Positions 32,818 to 42,725 of a DNA stretch of 64,000 bases are shown here, piece by piece. The notes under the pieces are model-generated. The model made no database searches, was not told the DNA's origin, and worked only from the letters and a program-made list of their open reading frames with translations. Made by a program: the position numbers and the translations under genes. How positions within the stretch are numbered: the first letter of the stretch is position 1; every line of letters starts with the position of its first letter. This stretch comes from Acidovorax sp. NCPPB 4044 (lineage in GTDB: Bacteria; Pseudomonadota; Gammaproteobacteria; Burkholderiales; Burkholderiaceae_C), in the NCBI RefSeq assembly GCF_028069655.1, contig NZ_JAMCOS010000001.1, positions 1,146,001 to 1,210,000 on the forward strand. Reading direction: 5' to 3'.

Positions 32818-33201
32818 TCACTCCTTCTTCTTGGCGGGCGACCATGCGGTCACTTCGATTTCCACGTCAACGTCCTGCGAGAGCTTGGCTTCAACCGTGC
32901 TGCGCACTGGCAGCCCCTCCGAGAAATACGTTTCGTACACCTCGTTGAAGGCCCTCATGTGCTTTATGTCCGACAGCCAGCACGTCGCGCGCACTACGTG
33001 TTCCATGCCCAAGCCGTGTTCGGCCAAGCTCGCGGCGATGGCGTCGAGCACGTTGCGCGTCTGTACTTGGATGTCGGCGCGCAGGGGTGTGAAATCGACG
33101 TTTTTGGGTGTCTGACCTGAGAGAAACAGGAAATCGCCAGCACGTACGGCTTTTGACACTGGGGCCGCAAGCGGAGAGGGATAGCGAATCGGCAGAGACA
33201 T
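32818..33201 (-). CDS. RidA/YjgF-family enamine/imine deaminase
   Basis: 127 residues. Family landmarks: SKAVRAGDFLFLSGQTPKN, ADIQVQTRNVLDAI, MEHVVRATCWLSDI, and the essential Arg in GLPVRSTVEAKL with the terminal Glu in DVEIEVTAW. RidA hydrolyses reactive imines or enamines formed from amino acids. ATG at 33201 is favoured over 33207 because AAAGGAA lies 6 bp before it. It is downstream of an FAD amino-acid oxidase gene, whose imine product it could clear. Confidence 0.9.
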   Translation of the reverse strand: MSLPIRYPSPLAAPVSKAVRAGDFLFLSGQTPKNVDFTPLRADIQVQTRNVLDAIAASLAEHGLGMEHVVRATCWLSDIKHMRAFNEVYETYFSEGLPVRSTVEAKLSQDVDVEIEVTAWSPAKKKE

Positions 33202-33247
33202 GATCATTTCCTTTGCGTTCTCAATCACGATGGTCGTGACGGCTTTT

Positions 33248-34504
33248 TCAGTTGAATCGTTCCAGCGACATGGGTGATAGGTCGACTGGTGGTAGGGTGC
33301 CTCTAACAAGCGCCGACACGCAGCGCGCAGTCACGGCCGACAGCGTCAAGCCGTTGTGCGCATGACCAAAGGCGTAGTGGATCGTCGGTGCGCCGGGCAC
33401 TGTGCCGATGGCGGGTAGCCCGTCAGGCAATGAAGGACGGATGCCCATCCAGGGCTTTGCCTCTTCGCCGTTCAGACCGCGCAAGTATTGACTCGCTAGG
33501 GGCAACAGCATGTGTGCACGCTGCCACGCCGGCGGAGCGTCCCACCGCGCGAACTCGGCCGTGCCGGCAAGGCGTAGGCCTTCGTCCATGGGGGTGGCTG
33601 CGAAGTGCGGCTCGCCGAAGACCACGGGCCGCGTCAGCGACAGGCCGGAGCGCGGCAGCATGAGGTGGTAGCCGCGCTCCGAAACCAACGGCACGTGGCG
33701 AAAGAAAGGCTGCAACAGTGCACCGCTCCAGTACCCGCCGCAGACCACGACCCGGCCGTAGTGTCGAGTACGGTGCCGCCCCTGAACGCTAACCAACCCC
33801 GCCTCCTGCTGCCTTACCGCGCGCACCTCATCACACACGACTCGCCCGCCATGCGCGGCGAGATGTTCCGCATAGCGGAGTCCCAGACCCTGCGGGTTGC
33901 TGCAGCGCCCGGAGTTTTGGAACAGCAAGCCGCCCACGATGTCGGGAGCTAGCGCAGGCTCCAGTTCCGCGATCTCGGCGGCAGACAGCCGTCGCGCAGG
34001 CAGGCCGTGCTCGTTCCAAGTGCCCAGCGCTGCGCACTTTTTGTCCAGTGCCACCTGCGTCTTGAACGCGACCAAGCCACCGTCGCGCGAAAGCAGCCCG
34101 CTGGCGCCAGCCTGCGCGGCCAGTTCGGACATGGATGCATAGGCCAGCCGCGTCATCGCCGCCAGCGTGCCAGTGATGCGCGACATGGATTGCGGCTTAA
34201 GCACTGCCAGCGCGCGTTGTCCCCAGGGAAGCATTTGCAGCGCGTAGCTGGGGCGAATAACCAGAGGTCCGTCCTTGGCAAGCATCAGCTGCGGCATCTG
34301 CCAGAGCATGTCGGGTGAGGCCGGCGGAAAGATGTTGGCCTCGGAGAGGTAGCCCGCGTTGCCTGCAGAGCAAGCCTGCATTGGCGTGTCGCGCTCGATG
34401 ACCGTCACGTCGTACCCGTCGCGCTGCAGCTGCAGCGCTGCGGAGAGCCCTACTATGCCCCCGCCGACGACGGCAACCGTCGGCTTGGATGAGATAGAAG
34501 TCAT
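33248..34504 (-). CDS. FAD-dependent D-amino-acid dehydrogenase-like oxidoreductase (DadA type)
   Basis: 418 residues of the DAO superfamily: N-terminal dinucleotide fold VAVVGGGIVGLSAALQLQ (about 10-27) with Glu ending the second strand (VIERD), the SAGNAGYL motif (about 46-53), and C-terminal GIRPSLPDGLPAIGTVPGAP with HNGLT, all typical of DadA. It likely oxidises a D-amino or imino acid to the imine, passing electrons to the membrane chain. It shares an operon with a polar amino-acid ABC transporter and RidA. Confidence 0.85.
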   Translation of the reverse strand: MTSISSKPTVAVVGGGIVGLSAALQLQRDGYDVTVIERDTPMQACSAGNAGYLSEANIFPPASPDMLWQMPQLMLAKDGPLVIRPSYALQMLPWGQRALAVLKPQSMSRITGTLAAMTRLAYASMSELAAQAGASGLLSRDGGLVAFKTQVALDKKCAALGTWNEHGLPARRLSAAEIAELEPALAPDIVGGLLFQNSGRCSNPQGLGLRYAEHLAAHGGRVVCDEVRAVRQQEAGLVSVQGRHRTRHYGRVVVCGGYWSGALLQPFFRHVPLVSERGYHLMLPRSGLSLTRPVVFGEPHFAATPMDEGLRLAGTAEFARWDAPPAWQRAHMLLPLASQYLRGLNGEEAKPWMGIRPSLPDGLPAIGTVPGAPTIHYAFGHAHNGLTLSAVTARCVSALVRGTLPPVDLSPMSLERFN

Positions 34505-34513
34505 GAAAAGCCT

Positions 34514-35242
34514 TCAGTGAGACCGCAGGTCCGACAGGAAGCGCTTGGCGCGCTCACTCTGCGGATTGGAAAAGAAGGCGTCGGGCTTACCGTTCTCGAT
34601 GAGCTGGCCCTGGTCCATGAACCAGACCTGGTCGGCAACCTCGCGCGCAAAATTCATCTCGTGCGTCACGCACATCATGGTCATGCCATCTTTGGCGAGT
34701 GACTTCATGACGTTCAGCACCTCGCCTACCATCTCCGGGTCCAGCGCGCTGGTCGGTTCGTCGAAAAGCATCACCGGCGGCTTCATTGCCAGCGCACGGG
34801 CCATGGCGACGCGTTGCTGCTGGCCGCCAGAGAGTTGCTGTGGATAGGAATCGGCTTTGTGCGCTAGACCTACGCGGTCAAGCAGTGCCATGCCTTCTTC
34901 GCGCGCCGCACCCTTGCTCTTGCCCGAGATCTTGACCGGCGCGAGGCATACATTGTCGATGGCCGACATATGTGGGAACAGGTTGAAGGACTGGAACACG
35001 AAGCCCACGCGAGTGCGGAATTGATTGATGTCCAAACCCTTGCCATGTACATTCTGGTCTTCCAAGTAGATTTCGCCACCCTGGATCTCCTCCAGCCGGT
35101 TGACGGTGCGGATCAGCGTGGATTTGCCCGAGCCCGATGGCCCGCACAGCACCACTACTTCGCCCTTGCAGACTTCCTGGGTCACGTCGATGAGAGCGTG
35201 GTACTCGCCATACCACTTATTGACTTTGGAGAAGCGAATCAT
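34514..35242 (-). CDS. Polar amino-acid ABC transporter ATP-binding protein
   Basis: 242 residues, GlnQ/GltL type: Walker [10 protein letters not shown] (about 34-42), Q-loop in [12 protein letters not shown], signature LSGGQQQR, Walker [13 protein letters not shown], and H-loop VTHEM. RBS AGGAG precedes the ATG at 35242; a longer in-frame N-terminus would overlap the permease gene more deeply and is not family-like. It overlaps the upstream permease gene by 26 bp. Confidence 0.95.
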   Translation of the reverse strand: MIRFSKVNKWYGEYHALIDVTQEVCKGEVVVLCGPSGSGKSTLIRTVNRLEEIQGGEIYLEDQNVHGKGLDINQFRTRVGFVFQSFNLFPHMSAIDNVCLAPVKISGKSKGAAREEGMALLDRVGLAHKADSYPQQLSGGQQQRVAMARALAMKPPVMLFDEPTSALDPEMVGEVLNVMKSLAKDGMTMMCVTHEMNFAREVADQVWFMDQGQLIENGKPDAFFSNPQSERAKRFLSDLRSH

Positions 35243-35951
35243 TGAGAACTCCTGCGGAAGGGGTAGCGCGGGCACGGCGCCGCTCGACGCGCCGCTCGAC
35301 GGCACGCGCGGATTGCGTCAGGGCGAAGCAGACGACGAAATAGATCAGCGAGAGCGTGACGAAGACTTGCAGCGGCTTGGTCAGCAACGAGGAATTGACC
35401 ATGTTGGCTGAGTACGTCAGCTCGTGAACGCTGATCACGTAGCCAATGGATGTCTCCTTGATGGTGGAGACGAACTGGCTGATAAGGCTGGGAAGCATGT
35501 TGTAGAGGGCCTGCGGCAGAACCACCTGACGCATTGCGAGCCCGTAGGTCATTCCGAGTGAGCGTGAGGCTTCGGTCTGGCCCTTAGGCAGCGCTTCGAT
35601 ACCAGCGCGAACGATCTCCGACATGTATGCGGCCTGGTAGATCACCAGCGTGACGACCAGCGTGGTGAAGGCACTTGTCGGCCGGCCGATCAGCACTGGC
35701 ACGAGGAAGTAGCTCCAGAACACCAGCATCACCAGAGGGATGCCGCGCACGACGTAGACGATGACTGTGCTGGGCCAGCGCACGATGGCCCAAGGAGACA
35801 GCCGGCACAGCGCCAGTGCGATGGACAGAGGGAATGCCAAGCCGAGGCCTAGCACAGAAAGGATCAGCGTGAGCGCCAGTCCGCCGAGCGGGCCGTTTGG
35901 GTACTGCCCGATCAGCAGACTAGGCAGATAGTCTCGAAGAATTTCTTGCAT
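35217..35951 (-). CDS. Polar amino-acid ABC transporter permease
   Basis: 244 residues, HisM/GltK family, with about five membrane helices. The EAA loop ([30 protein letters not shown]) is typical of type I amino-acid importers. It pairs with the second permease at 35955 (3-bp gap) and with the ATPase. The C-terminal tail is Arg-rich. Confidence 0.94.
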   Translation of the reverse strand: MQEILRDYLPSLLIGQYPNGPLGGLALTLILSVLGLGLAFPLSIALALCRLSPWAIVRWPSTVIVYVVRGIPLVMLVFWSYFLVPVLIGRPTSAFTTLVVTLVIYQAAYMSEIVRAGIEALPKGQTEASRSLGMTYGLAMRQVVLPQALYNMLPSLISQFVSTIKETSIGYVISVHELTYSANMVNSSLLTKPLQVFVTLSLIYFVVCFALTQSARAVERRVERRRARATPSAGVLNDSLLQSQ

Positions 35952-35954
35952 GGC

Positions 35955-36653
35955 TTATCTCGCGGGGATCTGCATTCGCCTGGATACCAGCACGCCGATA
36001 CCCATCAGACCCAGCGACACCACTAGATAGAACACTGTGGCTAGCGTGTACGCCTCGAAGGTGCGGAAGGTCTGGTTCTCGATCTCGCGCACCACGTAGG
36101 TCATCTCCGCCGCCCCAAGTGCCATTGCCAAGCTGGTGTTCTTGAATAGGATCACCGTGTGGTTGATGAAGGGCGGCAGTGCGGTGCGCATGGCCTGTGG
36201 CAGAACAACGAAGCGCATGGTCTTGAGGAAGCTAAGGCCGAGCGAACGCGATGCCTCTTGCTGGCCATGCGGCACCGCGCGCAGGCCGCTGCGCACGTCT
36301 TCACAGAAATAGGCCGACATGCAGAGCCCGATGGCGAGCGAGGCAAAGATCAACTCGCCGTTGTGGCCGTTGATCCAGGACTGCGTCGCATCGGGTAGCA
36401 GCGTGGGGATACCGAAGTACCACACGAAAAGATGCGCGAGGATGGGGACGTTTTGTTGGTAGGACACCCAGGCTGCAACGAGCCGCTCGATGACCTGATT
36501 GCCGCTCACTCGCAGGGTGGCCAGGGCCACTCCCAGGAAGAACGCAAGTAACCAACTCGCGGCGGTCAGCAGGCCCGTGTACATCATCCCTGCGACGAGG
36601 TGATCCAAATGAGGCGCCGCCAGAAGCGAGCTGAATTCCAGGCTGATGGTCAT
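35955..36653 (-). CDS. Polar amino-acid ABC transporter permease
   Basis: 232 residues, HisQ/GltJ type. EAA loop AVPHGQQEASRSLGLSFLKTMRFVVLPQA and about five membrane segments. Lies 27 bp after the binding-protein gene and 3 bp before the second permease. Together they form a complete heterodimeric membrane unit. Confidence 0.94.
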   Translation of the reverse strand: MTISLEFSSLLAAPHLDHLVAGMMYTGLLTAASWLLAFFLGVALATLRVSGNQVIERLVAAWVSYQQNVPILAHLFVWYFGIPTLLPDATQSWINGHNGELIFASLAIGLCMSAYFCEDVRSGLRAVPHGQQEASRSLGLSFLKTMRFVVLPQAMRTALPPFINHTVILFKNTSLAMALGAAEMTYVVREIENQTFRTFEAYTLATVFYLVVSLGLMGIGVLVSRRMQIPAR

Positions 36654-36680
36654 GAAGGCCTCTGGGTCTCGTGGCCGAGG

Positions 36681-37505
36681 TCAACCCTTGATCTGTTCAA
36701 TCGTGAAGTCGCGCTTCATTTGATAGATGGTCGCCGGTCCCATCCACTTGTCGAAGAGCTTCTGGGCTTCGCCTGACCTCTCCAGTTCGTCCAGCGCGTC
36801 GTTGACAGCCTTCTCCAGCGCGGGCTCGCCTTTGCGCAATCCCAAGCCCCAATATTCTCGGCCCACTGGCGGGCTCAATACCTCGATGTCAGCGCTAGTT
36901 CCCAGCTTGGAGATGAAGCGTCGCATCAACGATTCGGAGAGAACGTAGCCATCCACTTTCCGCTGCACAAGGGCCGTGAACGCCGAGGGGCCATCGTCGT
37001 AGCTCACCAACTTTGCCGTTGGTACGACCTTCTGCATCAGTGGAATATTGCTGGAACCCTTGATCGTGGCCACTCTCTTGCCGGACAGGTCATCGCGGTG
37101 CTTGAAGGATCCCCGCTTGACAGCGATCGACTGGTTGCTCACGAAGTAAGCTTTTGAAAAGGTAATTTGTTCCGCGCGCGTTGGGTTGTATCCCAACACC
37201 GCAGCGAGAACATCGACTCTGCTTTGCGTGAGTTCGGGAATTCGGGCTTCCAGCGAAACCACCTTTGGCTCAGCGTTCAAACCCATCTTCGCAGCCACTG
37301 CTTTGCAGATGTCCACGTCGTAACCAACCACCTCGCGCGTCGCCGCATCTTGATAGGCGAAGGGTTCCAGCGTTCCGACGACACCGCAGGTCAATGTGCC
37401 CTTGGCTTTGATCTCTGCCAATTGATCAGCGCGCACGGTAGCGCCGAGAGAAAGCAGGCCCAAGACGGCCAGGGAGGAAATGAGCTTGCCGATTTTCATG
37501 TTCAT
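36681..37505 (-). CDS. Periplasmic amino-acid-binding protein (SBP family 3)
   Basis: 274 residues. Signal peptide about 1-25, ending TVRADQ. Family-3 features: IKAKGTLTCGVVGTLEPFAYQD-type first lobe, VVGYDVDICKAVAAKMG, and the hinge and second lobe with DGYVLSES. It is the first gene of the transporter operon and sets the specificity, which I cannot predict beyond a polar amino acid. ATG 37505 or 37499 are both possible. Divergent from a LysR gene, which probably regulates it. Confidence 0.92.
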   Translation of the reverse strand: MNMKIGKLISSLAVLGLLSLGATVRADQLAEIKAKGTLTCGVVGTLEPFAYQDAATREVVGYDVDICKAVAAKMGLNAEPKVVSLEARIPELTQSRVDVLAAVLGYNPTRAEQITFSKAYFVSNQSIAVKRGSFKHRDDLSGKRVATIKGSSNIPLMQKVVPTAKLVSYDDGPSAFTALVQRKVDGYVLSESLMRRFISKLGTSADIEVLSPPVGREYWGLGLRKGEPALEKAVNDALDELERSGEAQKLFDKWMGPATIYQMKRDFTIEQIKG

Positions 37506-37679
37506 CGCTTTCAAGAAGATGGAGGAATTGACCGGGCCTTGCCTGTGCCTCACCACGAAGTCGAATAAACGCGGTTCGGTTGTGCATTGTCAAAAACAGA
37601 GCATATTCCGTAAAGAGATATTTTCAGATAAAATTTAAGTCGAAATTGGTATGAAAACCGAGGGGTATCCAGTAAGCCT

Positions 37680-38606
37680 ATGACTTCTTTCAGAGAGCTG
37701 GAGGCGCTTGTCGCGGTAGTTGACATGGGCTCGTTCGAAGCAGCTGCTCGAGGCTTGAACACCTCGCAGTCTGCGGTGTCGCGTTTGATCCGGGACTTCG
37801 AAAGTGGGTTTTCCGTGCCGCTCTTGGATCGTGACCGGCGGGCGGCGCGGCTGACAGCGACGGGCTGGGAGGTTTTGCGCGTGGCTCGGGCAATATTGCG
37901 TCAGCGCAACACGCTGCTCGAGCACTTCTGCAGCGCAGATTTGCTGAGTCTTGTGTTGCGCGTGGGCGTCACAGAGCTGGCTGCGAGCACTTGGCTGCCG
38001 AGCTTCGTCGGCCGGCTACGCGAGCGTTATCCCAGGGCCCATCTGGAGGTTGAGGTGGCATCGTCGCCATCGCTCGTCGAGCGCGTACGCACGGGTCAAC
38101 TGAGCTTGGCGATAGTCATCGATGTGATGCGCACCACAGAGATGGTACGCAGCCCCATTGGCATTGCCCGCACAGGCTGGTTCTGTGCGCCGGGTCTAAT
38201 GTCTTCGGACACGCTGACGCTGCACGATCTTGAGAGGCACACTCTCCTTCTGCAGGGGGCAACGACTGGAGCGGGGCGGCTGTTGAGCGCCTGGCTTGCA
38301 GAACGATCGATCGAACCAGCCAATGTGATCCAGACTGACAGCCTGAGCGCTCTCTCCGGGATCGCCGCAGCAGGTCTCGGTATAGCGCATCTACCCCGTT
38401 CCGTTGCATCGGACGCACTTCAACGTGGCCGATTGAAGGAAGTATGTCTACCTGTGGCGTCGCCAGATCTGAATTACGTGGCCATCGCCCGAATCGAGAC
38501 CATATCTTCGTTTCACCGAGCGGTGATCGAAGTGGCGCAGGGGAGCTGCGACTTCAACACCCCCTTCCACTTGCTGTCTCCACAGTTGCCCGGGGAGGGG
38601 CGGTAG
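37680..38606 (+). CDS. LysR-family transcriptional regulator
   Basis: 308 residues: N-terminal winged HTH (ALVAVVDMGSFEAAARGLNT...SQSAVSRLIRDFE, about 8-45) and effector domain. It is divergent from the amino-acid transporter operon (175 bp gap) and directly abuts a second LysR gene with no spacer, so they are on one transcript. It may respond to the transported amino acid. Confidence 0.93.
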   Translation: MTSFRELEALVAVVDMGSFEAAARGLNTSQSAVSRLIRDFESGFSVPLLDRDRRAARLTATGWEVLRVARAILRQRNTLLEHFCSADLLSLVLRVGVTELAASTWLPSFVGRLRERYPRAHLEVEVASSPSLVERVRTGQLSLAIVIDVMRTTEMVRSPIGIARTGWFCAPGLMSSDTLTLHDLERHTLLLQGATTGAGRLLSAWLAERSIEPANVIQTDSLSALSGIAAAGLGIAHLPRSVASDALQRGRLKEVCLPVASPDLNYVAIARIETISSFHRAVIEVAQGSCDFNTPFHLLSPQLPGEGR

Positions 38607-39503
38607 ATGCTCACAATTAAGCAAATTCAGACTTTTTATTGGGTGGCCCGATTGGGAACCCTCAACAAAGCTGCTGAGAAGCTGCATATCACGCAGTCCG
38701 CTGCGACGAAGCGACTGCAGGAGGTCGAGGTAATCGCTGCCGTGCCACTTTTTGAGCGGGGAGGGCGCAAAAGCGCTTTGACGACCAAAGGCCGAGAGTT
38801 AATGCGCGAGTGCGAGCAACTGTTCCTACTGTTGGATGAGATGGACCTTCTCAAGGGAACTGCGCAGCAGCCGGCGCGTTTGGTGCATGTGGGCTTGACC
38901 GAACTGACCGCGCTGACATGGTTCGGGCGATTCATCAAGGAGATGAAGAAAATCTACCCTTCGGTGACGATTCAGCCTGCGCTCGACCTATCCTCCCTTT
39001 TGCGCCAACGCGTAGAAAACGGCCAACTGGACTTCGCGATCTTGCCGGACTCTCCTCCCATGGAGGGGATGACGCGGATGAGGTTGGGAGCTGTCCCCTT
39101 CGGTTGGTTTGCTGCGCCGGGGACCTTCGCACCTGATGTCGTTCATCCCTTGCGCGAATTGGCGGCTTATACCGTCATAGAGCAGAGTGCCAACTCGATC
39201 ATCACGGAATTGTGCGCTCAGCTATGGGAAAACGCGGGGGTTGAGCCAGAGCGTATCTATGGCGGCAACAACGTCAATGCGCTGGCTGGACTGATTGCCG
39301 CAGGCGTGGGCATCAGTTGTTTGCCGGTGGCAATGTTCCGACAAGAAATCGAGCGTGGACAGTTGCAGTTGCTAAAGACGAGGCCAGCGGCGCCTCAAGT
39401 TCCGTACCACTTCTGTTTTCTCAAGCACCTGCATTCGGCGCTCGGCTACGGCGTCGCCAGCATCGCCAAGCGCTCATTCTCGCTGTCACACGAGGCGTCG
39501 TAG
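38607..39503 (+). CDS. LysR-family transcriptional regulator
   Basis: 298 residues: HTH (FYWVARLGTLNKAAEKLHITQSAATKRLQEVE, about 10-42) and an effector domain similar in style to the LysR at 42726 (both read TFYWxA/AFYWAA). Its start codon directly follows the previous stop. It probably controls the plus-strand catabolic cluster that begins at 39708. Confidence 0.93.
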   Translation: MLTIKQIQTFYWVARLGTLNKAAEKLHITQSAATKRLQEVEVIAAVPLFERGGRKSALTTKGRELMRECEQLFLLLDEMDLLKGTAQQPARLVHVGLTELTALTWFGRFIKEMKKIYPSVTIQPALDLSSLLRQRVENGQLDFAILPDSPPMEGMTRMRLGAVPFGWFAAPGTFAPDVVHPLRELAAYTVIEQSANSIITELCAQLWENAGVEPERIYGGNNVNALAGLIAAGVGISCLPVAMFRQEIERGQLQLLKTRPAAPQVPYHFCFLKHLHSALGYGVASIAKRSFSLSHEAS

Positions 39504-39707
39504 TCTTTCCCCGAAGCGACAGAATTTTTTGACGAGCTTGCACAACCGGAGCAGGCGCGACGCATGCCGACTGTCGAAAGAGGAATGCTCGAGTAGTCCA
39601 ATTATTCGTTTGATGAAATAGTGATGCTCTCAGATCATCGGCTTGCAAATACATGAATGAGCGCCCGGCACGAAGGGCGTGAATGTCAAAAAACAGCGGA
39701 GACATCC

Positions 39708-40679
39708 ATGCAACGCCGTGACCTGCTCAAGGCCCTGACCGCAACAGCAATGTTGCCGGCCGCTAACTCTTCTCTTGCCGCACCGGTCGATCAGGCCAAG
39801 ATGCTGGTCGGCTATGTGCCTGGGACCGCTACCGATGGCCTGGCACGGCTACTGGGTGAGCGTATGCGCGGGGACTACGCTAACAATTTTGTCGTCGAGA
39901 ACCGTGCTGGAGCCAGTGGCCAGTTGGCGCTTGGCGTAGTCAAGTCAGCGCCCCCGGATGGCAAGACCATCCTGGTCAGCCCCATCATGACTCTAGTGGT
40001 CGTTCCGCACACTTTCAGCAAGGTAAGTTTCGATCCGTTCAAGGATCTGGTTCCCATCGGCAACAGCGTGACCACCGATTTCGTTCTGGTGGTCGGCCCG
40101 GCTGTGCCGGAATCCGTGAAGACGCTGCAGCATTTCGCGGCCTGGTGCAAGGCCAACCCGGCCAAGTCCACCTATGCAACCGGCGCTACCGGCACCAAGG
40201 TTCACTTCTCCGGCGTGCGCTTTGCGCAGTCGGCGGGCTTCAACTTCACGCACGCGGGGTACACCAGCAACAGCACGGCGCTCACAGATACCGCCTCTGG
40301 CAATGTGCCGGCCTATATTGGTTCGGTATCCACGGTGCTGCCCTTCCTCGACCGGGTACGCGTGATTGGCGTCATGGGCGCTCGGCGCAGCCGCTTCCTC
40401 CCCGAGGTACCGACGTTCGTGGAGTCCGGCTACAAAGACATGGTGATTGACGAAGCTATCAGTCTGTACCTGCCGGCGCGCACGCCGCAAGACGCGGTAC
40501 AGCGAATGCATGCGGCCATGGTTAAAGCCCTGTCCACGCCAGAGGCCGCTAGGACATTGACCACGCTGGGTCTGGAGGCCACCCCGTCATCGCAGGCAGA
40601 GATGGCTGCCAAGATCAAGACCGAGTACGAGCAGTGGGGCCGCTTCGTGAAAGAGCTCGGCTTCAAGCAGGACTCCTGA
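39708..40679 (+). CDS. Bug-family (tripartite tricarboxylate) solute-binding protein
   Basis: 323 residues with an RR-type signal (MQRRDLLKALTATAMLPAAN). Bug-family landmarks: MLVGYVPGTATDGLARLLGE, FVVENRAGASGQLALGVVKSAPPDGKTIL, and the VPTFVESGYKDMV segment. These periplasmic receptors bind carboxylates. No TctA/TctB membrane genes are nearby. The stop overlaps the lactonase start (TGATG). Confidence 0.9.
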   Translation: MQRRDLLKALTATAMLPAANSSLAAPVDQAKMLVGYVPGTATDGLARLLGERMRGDYANNFVVENRAGASGQLALGVVKSAPPDGKTILVSPIMTLVVVPHTFSKVSFDPFKDLVPIGNSVTTDFVLVVGPAVPESVKTLQHFAAWCKANPAKSTYATGATGTKVHFSGVRFAQSAGFNFTHAGYTSNSTALTDTASGNVPAYIGSVSTVLPFLDRVRVIGVMGARRSRFLPEVPTFVESGYKDMVIDEAISLYLPARTPQDAVQRMHAAMVKALSTPEAARTLTTLGLEATPSSQAEMAAKIKTEYEQWGRFVKELGFKQDS

Positions 40680-41599
40680 TGGCACCGCTGTTCGCTGCAC
40701 CGCCGCGCGGCGTGGCCACAGTGTTTGCAAGGTTGCCCGACGAGCTACGCAACGCCACTGCCGAGTCGGGGTGGAACGCGCTGCAACCATCCGGTCTGGC
40801 TGCGCCCTCGTTCCTCGAAGGCCCCAGTTTCGATCGTGATGGCACGCTCTGGTGCGTTGACGTGGTGAACGGTAGGTTGTTGACCGTGGATGAAAGGGGT
40901 GAGTTTCACGTTGAACTGGCCTACGAGGGCTGGCCCAACGGGTTGAAAATACATCGTGACGGCCGCGTTTTTGTAGCCGACCATCAACACGGCATCATGG
41001 TCTACGACCGCGAACGTCGCCGCATCACGCCGCTGCTGGAGCGCTGGCGTGTGGAACGCTTCAAGGCAATCAACGACCTTTTTTTCGCGCGCAACGGCGA
41101 CCTTTACTTCACCGACCAGGGCCTGACTGGCCTGCACGATCCCACCGGAAGGCTATTCCGTCTGCGAGCCGATGGGCAATTGGATTGCTTGCTGGACAAC
41201 GTGCCCAGCCCCAACGGCTTGGTGATGGACCGCGAGGAGCGAACATTGTTCTTGGCCGTCACGCGCGAGAACGCCGTGTGGCGCGTACCGCTTGATCGCC
41301 AGGGCCTGCCGACCAAGGTCGGGCGTTTCCTGCAACTGTCCGGCGGCGTGGGGCCTGATGGCTTGGCGCTGGACACCGGCGACGGCCTATGGGTCGCCCA
41401 TGCCGGACTTGGTTGCTTGTGGCGCTTCTCCGCCGAAGGCGAGCCGCTGCAACGCATCGACGCACCAGTAGGAAAGTTGACCACCAATCTCGCCTTCGCG
41501 CCCGGTACCGCCGACATCTTTGTTACTGAATCGACCACCGCCACCATTTTGCACGCCAGCGTCGAATGCTGCGGACAGTCCATGTTCAGCCATGGCTGA
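40679..41599 (+). CDS. SMP-30/gluconolactonase-type lactone hydrolase
   Basis: 306 residues, six-bladed beta-propeller family: EGPSFDRDGTLWCVDVVNGRL, WPNGLKIHRDGRVFVADHQHGI, INDLFFARNGDLYFTDQG, PSPNGLVMDREERTLFLAVT and GPDGLALDTGDGLWVAHAG correspond to successive blades with metal-binding Glu, Asn and Asp. It should open a sugar or aromatic-derived lactone. Translationally coupled to the upstream Bug receptor. Confidence 0.88.
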   Translation: MAPLFAAPPRGVATVFARLPDELRNATAESGWNALQPSGLAAPSFLEGPSFDRDGTLWCVDVVNGRLLTVDERGEFHVELAYEGWPNGLKIHRDGRVFVADHQHGIMVYDRERRRITPLLERWRVERFKAINDLFFARNGDLYFTDQGLTGLHDPTGRLFRLRADGQLDCLLDNVPSPNGLVMDREERTLFLAVTRENAVWRVPLDRQGLPTKVGRFLQLSGGVGPDGLALDTGDGLWVAHAGLGCLWRFSAEGEPLQRIDAPVGKLTTNLAFAPGTADIFVTESTTATILHASVECCGQSMFSHG

Positions 41600-41670
41600 C
41601 GCTCAATGCGCTGCAGCGTTGTCACAGACCGAAGCGCTATCCCAGTTTTTCAAGAACCCAAAGGAGACTC

Positions 41671-42657
41671 ATGTTCGCCTCTCGTCGATCCATACTGCGT
41701 CACAGTGGCGCTCTTGCCGCGAGCCTGATAGCCATACCCCTGGTGCGCGCGCAGGGAGCCCCCTTTCCCGTCAAACCAATAACCCTCGTCGTGCCCTTCG
41801 CGCCTGGCGGCAACATCGACATCGTGGGCCGAAGCGTGGCGGTGCCTCTGGGCAAGATCCTGGGACAGTCGGTGATCGTAGACAACCGCGCTGGCGGCAG
41901 CGGCTCCATCGGTACTGGCGTGGTGGCGCGTGCCGCGCCGGACGGCTACACGCTGCTGGTGGCCACTGCCGGTCAGATCGTCACGCTTCCACAGATGTTC
42001 AAGACTGCCTACCGCAGCGACAGCCTCAAGCCGCTGGGACTGGTGAGCAAGACCCACATTGCCACTATCGTGCGAAAGGGAGATCAACGCTTCAAAACTT
42101 TCCAGGAACTGGTGGCTTACGCCAAGGCCAACCCAGGCAAGCTCAACGGCGGGCACGCAGGCGCAGGTACGCCCAACCATCTGGCCCTTCTGCAGTTGGA
42201 AAGCGCTCTGGGCATCCAGCTCACCATGGTGGCATACAAGGGAATGGGTCCTGCGCTGATCGACCTGCTGAGTGGCCAGATCGACGTGGTGGGCGACCAA
42301 GTGTCCAGTTCCATGCCACATTTGAAGGCCGGCACGCTGGAGGCGCTGGCGGTGCTCGGCCCAGAGCGGGAGGCGGCGTTCCCGGCCGTGCCCACGCTGG
42401 CTGAACTCAAGCTGGGCAACTTCGACATGACCACGTACGCCGGCATTCTGGCACCGGGCGGCGTGCCGGCGGAGATCAGGTCCCGCCTGTCGGACGCAGT
42501 ACGCCAGGCCGCCGCTGACCCTGCCTTCAGCGCCACGTTGCGCGAGCTCGGCAGCGCCGCGCACGGGGGCACGGCTGCGCAGTTTTCCGGATTGCTGAAG
42601 GACGAGGAAGCCTTCGCAGCTCGCATGATCCAGCAAGGCCGCCTGAAGGCCGACTGA
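41671..42657 (+). CDS. Bug-family solute-binding protein
   Basis: 328 residues. Signal peptide to about residue 28 (PLVRAQG). Landmarks: ITLVVPFAPGGNIDIVGRSVA, VIVDNRAGGSGSIGTGVVARAAPDGYTLL and ALGIQLTMVAYKGMGPALIDLLSGQID. AAAGGAG precedes ATG 41671. Second of three Bug receptors in this cluster, each a different sequence, suggesting several related substrates. Confidence 0.92.
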   Translation: MFASRRSILRHSGALAASLIAIPLVRAQGAPFPVKPITLVVPFAPGGNIDIVGRSVAVPLGKILGQSVIVDNRAGGSGSIGTGVVARAAPDGYTLLVATAGQIVTLPQMFKTAYRSDSLKPLGLVSKTHIATIVRKGDQRFKTFQELVAYAKANPGKLNGGHAGAGTPNHLALLQLESALGIQLTMVAYKGMGPALIDLLSGQIDVVGDQVSSSMPHLKAGTLEALAVLGPEREAAFPAVPTLAELKLGNFDMTTYAGILAPGGVPAEIRSRLSDAVRQAAADPAFSATLRELGSAAHGGTAAQFSGLLKDEEAFAARMIQQGRLKAD

Positions 42658-42725
42658 CGGACACTTAAACGACGCCTTAAAAGAGCTTCCATCGAAACGG
42701 CGAGCTCAAGGCGCAGAATCTGTGC

